DNA of 64,000 nucleotides from Agarophyton chilense (taxonomy: Eukaryota; Rhodophyta; Florideophyceae; Gracilariales; Gracilariaceae): NCBI GenBank assembly GCA_030374765.1, contig JARGXX010000115.1, positions 496,001-560,000 on the forward strand, read 5' to 3'. The translations under genes were made by a program, and so were the position numbers. A model generated the notes under the pieces. It made no database searches. It had not been told where the DNA came from and saw nothing but the letters and a program-made list of their open reading frames with translations. Within the stretch, counting starts at the first letter, position 1. Each line of letters starts with the position of its first letter. Shown piece by piece: positions 53,470-62,064 of this stretch.

Positions 53470-54504
53470 ATGGTGCAGATAAACGTAAAACCACAATTTG
53501 TCAACCTTTTCATAACTCTGTTAAGCACTCTTGCAGAATACTGCCTTATAACGTCATTGAATTTTATCCACTCATGTGGAGAGTGTCGGAAACTGGAGAG
53601 AGGTAACTCGATTTTCGTCCAAGGACATAAAGTTAGGACTGGACTCATCTTCTCAGGAGGCCTTGTTCTATTTCTCTCAACTGAGCTCATCGCCGGTTAT
53701 TTTATTGACCTGAAAATTCGTCTCGTTCCAGTGCAAAGCCCCTGCCTTCAAACAGGGCTCAATGTAAAACGTGGAATGTTCACCTCGTTCGAGAACCAAG
53801 AACAATCATTCCTTGCTATTCGGCACTGCGCGAAAGTGTTCAATGCAAGCGAGCGTGTTCACATGACAAATCAAAGCCTTACTTCTTCCAGAGTATCTTG
53901 TTCAGACTCTCCACTCTATGAGATTCTTTTGGTTGATTCTTCACTTCAAAAGACGCAGGATTTGAAGAAGAAATGTCATTATGTGCCCGAAGATGGCATA
54001 GAGTTCTGCTTGTTCACAATTCTACGCAACGATACCTTCGGCTTTTCAGAGTTGCATCCCAAAATGGGTATTCCTTTGGATGATGTGCATATTTTCGACG
54101 TGAAACTGTTTTTCAAGCCAACAACATCGCAAGACGAGTTCAGTGATAGGGTTTTTGCCATCCTTTTGGCTATAGAAAAGGCTGAGAGCACAGACAGAAT
54201 TGTAGCCAAAATACTGCTAGGTTCGAGAACCTCAACATGCGAGTTTTTCGATCATGAAGATGTCACCGAGGTCCACGCTGCTGTCATTATAGGTCTCGGA
54301 ATCACTTGGGTGATGTGTTTTCTCACTTTGCCGGCTCGAAAATTTTTCCGTAGCCAAATCTGTTTTGATATGAGTAACCCAATTCATTGGGCAAAAGTGA
54401 AGCTTGGAAAAAGAAGTTTCGGGAAAAGTAGGACTGCATGTGTTCATGCGATGAAACAAGGGCCTCAGATGCAGCTTGTCACTGAAACGGATATTCAATG
54501 TTGA
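53470..54504 (+). CDS. multi-TM ectodomain protein, 344 aa (intact right-arm copy)
   Basis: Start MVQINVKPQFVNLFITLLST at 53470, the same relative position as MVII in the paralogue at 50621. An upstream in-frame TGA at 53434 rules out a longer N-terminus. Hydrophobic segments: about 10-30, about 58-78 (GLIFSGGLVLFLSTELIAGY) and about 273-292 (AAVIIGLGITWVMCFLTL). The ectodomain of about 190 residues has Cys at SPCLQTG, IRHCAKVF, VSCSDS, KKCHYV, EFCLF and STCEFF, and sequons FNASE, TNQSL and RNDTF. A basic cytoplasmic tail of about 50 residues follows (HWAKVKLGKRSFGKSRTA). The left-arm copy has one nonsense codon. No database family recognised. Surface-exposed glycoprotein is inference from topology. 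Confidence 0.65.
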   Translation: MVQINVKPQFVNLFITLLSTLAEYCLITSLNFIHSCGECRKLERGNSIFVQGHKVRTGLIFSGGLVLFLSTELIAGYFIDLKIRLVPVQSPCLQTGLNVKRGMFTSFENQEQSFLAIRHCAKVFNASERVHMTNQSLTSSRVSCSDSPLYEILLVDSSLQKTQDLKKKCHYVPEDGIEFCLFTILRNDTFGFSELHPKMGIPLDDVHIFDVKLFFKPTTSQDEFSDRVFAILLAIEKAESTDRIVAKILLGSRTSTCEFFDHEDVTEVHAAVIIGLGITWVMCFLTLPARKFFRSQICFDMSNPIHWAKVKLGKRSFGKSRTACVHAMKQGPQMQLVTETDIQC

Positions 54505-54785
54505 CAAAGAGCATTATAGAAACAAGAAAATGTTTTTATATAGCTTTGCGGATCGTGTCGACAATGCATGACACTGTACAAAGCAGGAGGAGCGGAAGGC
54601 ATCTGCCCCGCTTTCTATGACTCAAGAATGCACAACACATAGCATGTGAGCTATCTGTACAGCGTCAACTTCCGTAGTTTCTGATTAAATGAGCATCGCT
54701 ATCTCACAACAATGCAAAATCGGAACTACATTGCTAATGCTTTTAAACAAAATCAGAGAGAGCTCTACGCTTGCTGACGGCTAAG

Positions 54786-54950
54786 ATGTGTCTATTTGCA
54801 TATGACCTGGGAGATGCCGGAAATGTTTTGAGACATGTCCAACGCGAGTTTAAGAAGCATCCGTATCTTGCCCTTACCATACGGCAAGGAATAGAAGTGC
54901 TTTTATGTGACCCAATGACAAAAAATCATGAGCATGTCGCAGCTGCTTAG
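54786..54950 (+). pseudogene. small MCLFAYDLGDAGN ORF, right-arm copy, frameshifted
   Basis: ATG at 54786; reads like the left copy to DPMTKN. A one-base insertion then leads to a stop (EHVAAA), so about 54 codons remain instead of about 96. Its leader has the TATA-like tttatatagc near 54537. Confidence 0.5.
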
Positions 54951-55159
54951 CCATAGCTTTTCAGTTCGTACGATAGCAACAAGCACCCTTGCAGACAGCA
55001 GATATTTGGAACAAAGGATAAAGTGGATCAAGAGCCATTTAGTGTTATGCTCTCTCAAAACAGATCTCCGATAACGCCGTTCGACTCAAATCCTCTTAAC
55101 ACAGGCTTTATTTAGTACACGGAGTTGTCATTGGAGACCTTTCATACTGAATACCTTTA

Positions 55160-55594
55160 ATGTTTATGGTCAGAAATCTTAACCACGACCAAACATGCCT
55201 GGCAGTGGCTGTTTCTAACAATAACAACAGTTCAAACCGAACATGGCGCCAAAACGGTCACCATTCAACGTGCGCGCAACAGAGGTCCGCTCGTGAGCTG
55301 ATTTCTATATGTTCGTTTTCTTTAGTTTTTGCGGGCAGAATGCTTCATTTCTTACAACTGTTAAATTTGGATACTAAAGCAATTCGAATTCATTATTTTC
55401 TCATAGAAAAGCGCCGCGAACAACTCAATCAACTACATGAACAACAAAAACAAGCCGTAGTACTACTGCGAAAACACTATACCGTCGAAAGTGTTTGTTC
55501 TCTCATTTTTAAAAAACGAATAACGCAGTTCCAAAGCTCAAGCAATACCAAAGATTGTACAGGAAATGAAAAACAATTCAAAAGATGTAGATAG
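55160..55594 (+). CDS. hypothetical protein, 144 aa (right-arm copy)
   Basis: Counterpart of 24560-25000. MFMVRNLNHDQTCLAVAVSN, then a hydrophobic stretch and a Gln/Arg-rich helix (IEKRREQLNQLHEQQKQAVV). A 6-nt deletion relative to the left copy keeps the frame. Confidence 0.4.
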   Translation: MFMVRNLNHDQTCLAVAVSNNNNSSNRTWRQNGHHSTCAQQRSARELISICSFSLVFAGRMLHFLQLLNLDTKAIRIHYFLIEKRREQLNQLHEQQKQAVVLLRKHYTVESVCSLIFKKRITQFQSSSNTKDCTGNEKQFKRCR

Positions 55595-56262
55595 TGCTGC
55601 TCCAATTGCAGGCCCACTATAAAAACGTCTTAAGCTTCGAAAAAGAACTAGGAACTCTCAGAGACTTTTTACGACTTTTCTCAAACACCTTTGACCATCA
55701 GAAAAAGGTTGAAAAGACGGAGAGCTGAATAGAATTTGACAACGTTCAAAACAATACAAAGGTGTGGTCAGCTTGGCATTATGCCAGCGGGGCATTCTGC
55801 CAGCGTGGCTCAAAGGACAGTTTGTCCCAGCTTCCACACTGGCCTACACGCCCGATCGGTCGTTCTCTTGCATTTCTGTATGCATTCCCTGCTGTACGAA
55901 GCGGCCTTGCCTTCGGCATGGCCTCCGGGCTAGCTTAGTATTCAGTCTAGCCGTTCGTACGTTCTTAGGATTCACTCGAATCAAGCATCCACCAGTACAA
56001 CCTACTCCTTGCTTCCTCCCGTTACCAACCGTCGGAACGAAACACGACGCCTACGGCAGGCTTTTCGCCCGACGGAGTTACAAAAGGGCAGCAACGTGCA
56101 CGATGCTGCACGGGGGCTCATGAAAATACACAATGTGGATCCTGAACTTATGGTAGGCATGATATGATCTTCGATTATTCAGTTGGCGAGTAGACATGTT
56201 TGAATGACATTCAAGTGGTTATATAATTAGATGATGTTTCACATTGCCCTGGAAAGGGCTTA

Positions 56263-57200
56263 TGGAGAATCTACGTACTGTGTGGTATGTGTGAAAACAC
56301 CCCCAGATCCTTACGAAAAACGGGGGTGATCCTCACTGTATTCACCATCCAATGTAAGATACTTAGTATCCAATAAAAAAATGCGAAGTAGACTGGATCC
56401 TACTAGATCCTTACATCCAGTTCCGGTTATTGGGTCATTCAGCAAATGCATATGCCTATTACGCTTGAGGGAACTCTCATTGGTTCCGCTAGCGTTACAC
56501 GCAAGCGTTACGCTCAAGCGTAGTCAATGGTGGATTATTTTGTCGATAAGAACCCCACAGTAGCGTGACTGACGGGTTTTCTTCTTGTAGGGGTGTCTGT
56601 AATCTTACAGAAGAAGTCAAACGTAGGGGATAATAGAAAGACTACTAAACGGCAGAGAAAGAATACTAAACGGCAATGTTAAATTATTTATTGGGAAGTG
56701 ATAGAAAATTTTAGTATAAATTCAGAAATGTCCATATCTTAACTATCAAAATCTGGTCATGTTCAGAAGCTCTTACAACAATTCCCTACAGCCTATCTGA
56801 ACAATATATGAAACAAATACGAGATTCAACGTTTTTAGTCATTTGCTACAAGGTTCTCAACTGAACAATAATAAAAAGTCTGTATTATGTGAGTACTGAG
56901 ACCCGTCGTTTTTTATGTGCGAACACCACTAAAAGTTCTCATACATTGATGATATACCATATTTTATACGACATAAATCTCTTCAACTCGCTTTTTTTTA
57001 ACGCATTTTTCTTTTCTTGACAAAGAATAGCTACTTCGACCATAACTCTTCCCGGAACATAACATTTCTTAATATAATTACCACATTATACAACAAAAGA
57101 CGTAAGTTCAAATTATTAGTGATAAAATCTTCCGACATGGCGCACAACTATTAATTTAAAGTCTTCAACCAAGACCGTCAGTGGATCACGAATTCAGCCC
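56263..57200. other. no gene recognised
   Basis: AT-rich; small direct repeats of cgttac(g/a)c(g)caagcg near 56485-56520 and of aaacggca near 56645-56675. No ORF above 60 codons with any recognisable domain. Confidence 0.4.
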
Positions 57201-58155
57201 GTGTACCACTGTTTTATGAACACTCGAGCTTCGTCCGAGTGTTTTAAGGGAGAAAGGGCTCAAGGAAAACCTATTGAAAAGTTCCCTGCAACTTGTTTGA
57301 GGCTGCGCTCGAAACCATACGAGGAGCACGGGCTTAAACCGATCTTTACTGTTCATTGAGCACTTGATTTTCGTTTGAGTGCTTAAAATGAGGTCGGGTT
57401 AAGCCCACACCTTCATTTGTGTTGTTTGCTACTGGTTTTGGGCTGCGCCGGGAACCATAAGTGGTGCACGGTCTCAGGCCATGCACCACTGTTTCTTGAG
57501 CACTTGGGTTTTGTCCGAGTGCTCGAAATGAGGATGGACTCAGCCCACATCTCACTTGGAGTTACCTGCAACCGGTTTGGGGCTCCGCCCGAAATCATAC
57601 GTGGTGCACAGGCTCAGCCAATGCACAACTGTTTTTTGAAAACTGGGGCTTCGTTCGTGTGCTTGAAGTGAGGTTGGGCTCAACTCACACCTCACTCTGT
57701 GTTGCCTGCAACTGGTTCTTGGCTGCACCTGAAACCATACGTGTTGCACGGGCTCAGCCTATGCACCACTGTTCATTGAGCACTTGGATCTCGTCTGAGT
57801 GCTTGTAGTGAGGTTGGGCTCAGCCCAAACCTCATTTCGTGTTGCCTGCTCCCTGTTTTGTGCTGCGCCCGACACCACAACTGGTGCACGGGCTCAGCCC
57901 ATGCACCACTGTTCCTTGAAAACTTGGGCTTCGTCCGATCGCTTTAAGTGAGATTGGGATCAGCCCTCACCTCATTTCGTGTTTTTTACAACCGGTCGGG
58001 GCTTCGCCCGAAACCATACGTGTTGCACGGACTCAGCCCATGGACCACTGTTTGTTGAGCACTTGGGCTTCGTCCGAGTGCTTGAAGTGTGGTTAGGCTT
58101 AGCCCACACCTTATTTCATGTTGCGTGCTACTAGTTTTGGGCTCCACCCGAGACG
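57201..58155. repeat. tandem array of seven 140-bp units, each built of consecutive hairpins
   Basis: The word (a)tgcaccactgtt or its variants recurs at 57201, 57341, 57481, 57621, 57761, 57901 and 58040, an almost exact 140-bp period. Each unit can fold into four hairpins in a row. Examples: 57498-57524 (10-bp stem GAGCACTTGG with CCGAGTGCTC, 7-nt loop); the block around TGGGCTCAGCCCA flanked by gtgagg/cctcac; the block TTTGGGCTGCGCCCGAAA; and 57883-57907 (GGTGCA-c-GGGC-tca-GCCC-a-TGCACC). Units differ by many substitutions, but the period is kept. Confidence 0.85.
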
Positions 58156-58856
58156 GGTGCAGAAGGAGACATGTTAGCGGTGGCCCAAAACGAACAAACA
58201 ACGTAAAAGATACTTGAGTGTACAAATAAGAACAGTTTACTGAGGTAGGGTGTCTATCAAAATTTTGGAGACGTGTACTGTCTCCATGATGTTACTGACG
58301 CTAATATTGTAAGGTAAGGGGCGCATTTTGGTGGTTTTCACGGCGGGTTCTCGGACGAACTTTCAGTCACGCCAGTAATTCTACTATATTTTACGGGGGG
58401 GGGGGCAATAAAGTGCCCAAAAGCGAGGGTTCGCACGGCAGGTAATGTTGTTCATTGTGCACTGTGACATTACTAGCGCAACTCCCAAAATGCGCGCGCT
58501 TTTCACCAGAGTTCGCGTGACGATACTTTCAAGAAAGCAGCGATCGCTCAACCTCGCTCAACCAGCACCCTGGGCACTTCGATGTTCACACCGTTCTCCA
58601 AGCTCAGCACCGCGGCCACTTGGATATTGACACTGTCCTCCCAGCAACCACACCCTTCGAGGCCGTGGTAATTTCTCAGCATTTAATGCTTCAATCTCGT
58701 CAGAGATCCTCCAAAATCTTAGCACTCTGACACCGACCCAATCCTCGTTCTTTCATTCCGAATTGCTGCATGATGTCTACATCCATAGCATAATAATTTT
58801 AAGCTCACGCTTTAGCCCCGTAATCCTGCCTGCCGCCTTGAGAACACACCAATTCA
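58156..58856. other. no gene recognised; probable 5' end of the MULE
   Basis: Contains a short hairpin ggagac-gtgtact-gtctcc near 58268-58286, an 11-G run near 58395 and two related words ggggcgcattttgg and (inverted) cccaaaatgcgcgc near 58320 and 58485. Terminal inverted repeats of the MULE could not be fixed. Confidence 0.35.
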
Positions 58857-60833
58857 ATGGTCACGCTTCGCAAACCTCTTGATATAACCCTGAAATATCC
58901 GCCGGCAGTTCCTCTTGATTGCTTCTTCGCGAGCTACTTCGACTCCGATAATGAAGACGGTGGTGATGACATAGACTGCTTCGATACTCCAAAAGAATGT
59001 CTAGAGGCCAGGGAGTTCCGAAGCCGACATCCTCGCCCCAAACCCGACACAAAGGTCGTAAAACGCTATATAACTTTCTTTCTGCAACAAATACATAATA
59101 AAACGTCTATTAAGTCTGATAGAACCACTGCTGTGGGCTTTAGGGACCTTAAAGGGGTTCGGTTACATCTTCACACCGCTGTTGTTAATAGAGCAAATGA
59201 AGATGAATCTTTGGGGCATTCTCTGATATCGTCCTGTGCGGAAAATGCCTGGTTCTGTAATACTCTGTTGACTGCAAGAATCCATGAGATGGAGCCAAAA
59301 AATGGAGTGGTTTTTGTTTCAGCCGATACTGTGTTCAATATTGGGTACGTCGCCTATTTCTTGGAGATGCAACCCAAAAAGAGTAAACGTGAACCGGATA
59401 AAGATGTCCTCGAACGGTTCAAGAAGAAAGTAATCGAGAAAGTGTATCTTTCACCAGGACCAATCCATACTGTGCTGATTCCCATTAACATAAACAACTC
59501 CCATTGGGGCCTTTTTGTCACCGAAAGAAGTAACGATCTGATGTGGAATATGTACTGGTGTGACAGTCTCCGTGTGTCTTGTCCTACGGCAAGAAAGAAA
59601 CAGGTTTCAGCTCTTTTGGATTATGCGCTTAATGGGAAGAGACAGTGGAGCTTTCCGACTCAGAACTACATGCTAGACGTTCTAAATTACGACAGACAAC
59701 GTTATTCGTATAGCTGTGGTCCATACGTGTTATCAACAATGTCTCATTTTTGTGAAACGGGAGGGCTACTTCCCGAAGCTACATTTCAAAGAAGATACTC
59801 TGCGTCATTGTCAGAGCAGTATCGCTGGGCATGTGCTGAGGCGAGAATGGGAGCAATCATAATAGGAGCAGCCCATCGGTGGCTCCAGATAACTGACGAA
59901 TACATTATCAATGATGTTCAAGAGAAGTTTCGTGAGCGGGTATATGCAGAACGATATCGGTATGAGCCAGATGAGAACCCGGTATCTCGTTCCACAGTGT
60001 CAGGATCCCCATCGTCAATAGCCGCAGTCTTGGCAAAAAGTAATTCTAGCGAATTGTGCGGACCCAATTGTAATGATAAGAATGAGGGAAAAGAAGTAGC
60101 AAGTGAGAGCAGTGGTGTGGGACGTTGTGTAGACAGTGAAGATGTTGGTAACTCTACTAGGGATGGAAGGGACTCCCAGCATGCTGGTAAGAAGGTTGGG
60201 TTGGGGTTCAACGAACACGAGAACAGAGCCAAACGGAAAAGTCCAGAGGATGATGAGGTTCCGTTGCCCTTGACGTCGGCCTCCAAAGGACAGAAGATTG
60301 TAAAAGATCTCCCAGGGCTTGTTCTTATGATGGCGAAAGAAGGCTACTTGTACGCACTCCACTTTTTTAGATTGTTTTGTAAGCCCGGGAGGTTCAAAGT
60401 AAGTGTTCGTATTAGGTGTTTGAAGTAAAATGCACCTCCGAAGGGAACACGGTGCAAAGCTGGATTTATGGAAAAGGCCTACACGGACAACAGTGGATGG
60501 ACTATCAGTGAAAGTGAAGGTCACAACCATCCTCGAGTGGATGCATCGGAGACGACGAGGAAGAGGCGAATGTTAGCTGTGCGGAAATCTATTAAGAAGA
60601 AGTGCCCAGGTGAGCTACGTATTCCATTTATTCACATTACTCCGAAGCAGAATGGTCCGCCAATGGACAATAAGTCCTCACAGCCTGAAGGGCAACGCGA
60701 TGTTGAGAGTATAGTTTCTGAAGATGACTTCATGCCGAGCTTACCTCCTTCACATTTGCAGTTGCCCTCCCAGACCATTTCTAGGTTCAAGCAGTTGATT
60801 TCGCTCTCCCCAGTACGGGATGATCATCAGTAA
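58857..60833 (+). pseudogene. Ulp1-type (C48) cysteine protease fused to a FAR1/WRKY-GCM1-like zinc finger, split by one TAA
   Basis: 523 codons from ATG 58857 to TAA 60426-60428, then the same frame stays open to 60833 (658 codons in all). The protease catalytic set is complete: His216 (NINNSHWGLF), Asp236 (MYWCDSLR), Gln281 six residues before Cys287 (RQRYSYSCGPYVLS). An acidic Ser/Asn/Gly-rich linker follows. Then C...C...H-x-H spacing typical of the FAR1/MULE DNA-binding fold: IRCLK before the stop, TRCKAGF after it, and GWTISESEGHNHPR. The stop lies inside this zinc finger, so the fusion is real and only one substitution (for example CAA to TAA) breaks it. C48 proteases cleave SUMO-like modifiers; Ulp1 genes are known passengers of some plant MULEs. 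It directly precedes the transposase. Confidence 0.7.
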
Positions 60834-61060
60834 ACTGTGCCACGGGGTGAGGAACGGCAAGTTGTGGAATGAAAGCTCCACAAGAAGAGCATGACATAGA
60901 AGTGGAGGTCGTGGACAGACAAGTTGAAGAGGAGGATAACGATGTCATATACGTTGGTAAGAGAACAACAATCGTTGACGTCGGAAACGATATTGAAGCA
61001 TGTAACTAGCTGGGAATGGAAGTGAGGAAAAGAACTTCTGCTATCCTTAGTACATCAAAG

Positions 61061-61132
61061 GTAGGTTAAAAGATTTATTGATACTGAACGAATTGCACCA
61101 AATTCATCATATATTGTGTTTGTATGTTACAG
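61061..61132 (+). other. 72-nt spliceosomal intron in the transposase gene
   Basis: 5' site AAAG|GTAGGT and 3' site TTTGTATGTTACAG|A. Removing it joins LSTSK to RRPARKLVEE in one frame. Confidence 0.7.
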
Positions 61133-61479
61133 AGACGTCCTGCACGAAAACTTGTTGAAGAACAGGATGTCTATGTGGAGCGCAGCACCGATGATGGTGA
61201 TTATGTGGTAGTAGCAGACGACGATGACGAACAGCACAGCTTCAAAAGGAGCTACACCGAAGAGAAGTCTGTACGTCAGGGTTTCGCAGCGTGCCTGAGT
61301 TCCATCGAAGTGACAGGAGAGGACGAGGTTTTTCGACATCTACAGTACATTGCAAGCTGTTTCGGTTTCGATCTCGGTGTCCGCGACTCTAAGTATGAGA
61401 AGAAAGATGGTGTAGTGTTCTACTATGTCGGGGAATCCGACAGGCTGATTTTTCGCGAAGTCGCGGTTGGAACTCATAA

Positions 61480-62064
61480 GTGAGTGATATCTTCATCATT
61501 GTGATATGAAACGGCACACCGCGTAGGATGCCAGGAGGCAGGGTACATTGTTGGAACACGTGGTATCACGAGTGGAGTGGCTTGCAACGGCGCATGTAGT
61601 GGCGACCCACGTGGCTGGTTTTAGTACCCTTTGTAGCTGGACGTCCATTAGGGACCATACCCATACAGTGGTTTGGCTAATTGGCTGACCACTGAGTATT
61701 ATTTATATATTCATTTGGGCACACACCCTGGCACACAGTATATAGTGTACCAGAGGTGAGCGCTGACTCCAAGTAAAGGAAACAACATGGGCATCATGGC
61801 TATTCTGTTCCTCGCTTAGGATTCCTTAACCGGAGATCCGGACGAGCTATAATAGATAGTCAGCCCCCAACCACTTCCCGAGCCGTCTCGTACCTACGTT
61901 CCATCAACGTTTCACAGTGGCACTGTTCACCCTCGCTGGCGAGTAGTGGCCTTACACCCTACTTCCAGCTCGCTGGGGTTGTAGCTCTACCACCCCTTTT
62001 CCTTCGCCGCAAGCGACCCATCGGCAGTCCGAACGCTGTCGCAGGTGTCTGCTCTCTCCGTTAG
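61480..62064 (+). other. long intron holding an LTR-like insertion
   Basis: 5' site CATAA|GTGAGT (61480) and 3' site tgctctctccgttag|A (62064) with a good pyrimidine tract. Splicing joins VAVGTHK to ADTTDGKCLL in frame. At 585 nt it is much longer than the other intron. Its middle (about 61525-62040) looks like a gypsy-type LTR: GC-rich, tattatttatatattc and cagtatatagtg promoter-like patches, and ccccttttccttcgccgcaagcg near its end. Insertion of a solo LTR into a short intron is the simplest reading. No target duplication was found. Confidence 0.5.

Larger units (their letters stand above)
51405..56262 (-). repeat. right arm of the 4.8 kb inverted duplication
   Basis: Reverse-complement match to 23903-28710, with the same gene order mirrored. 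Differences include a 1-nt indel in the small MCLFAY ORF, a frame-changing indel near 52820 and a 6-nt indel in the 146/144-aa ORF. Confidence 0.9.

Noticed and set aside
58390..58402. 11-G run as a G-quadruplex or breakpoint
   Set aside because: A single homopolymer, possibly a sequencing length error; no further support.
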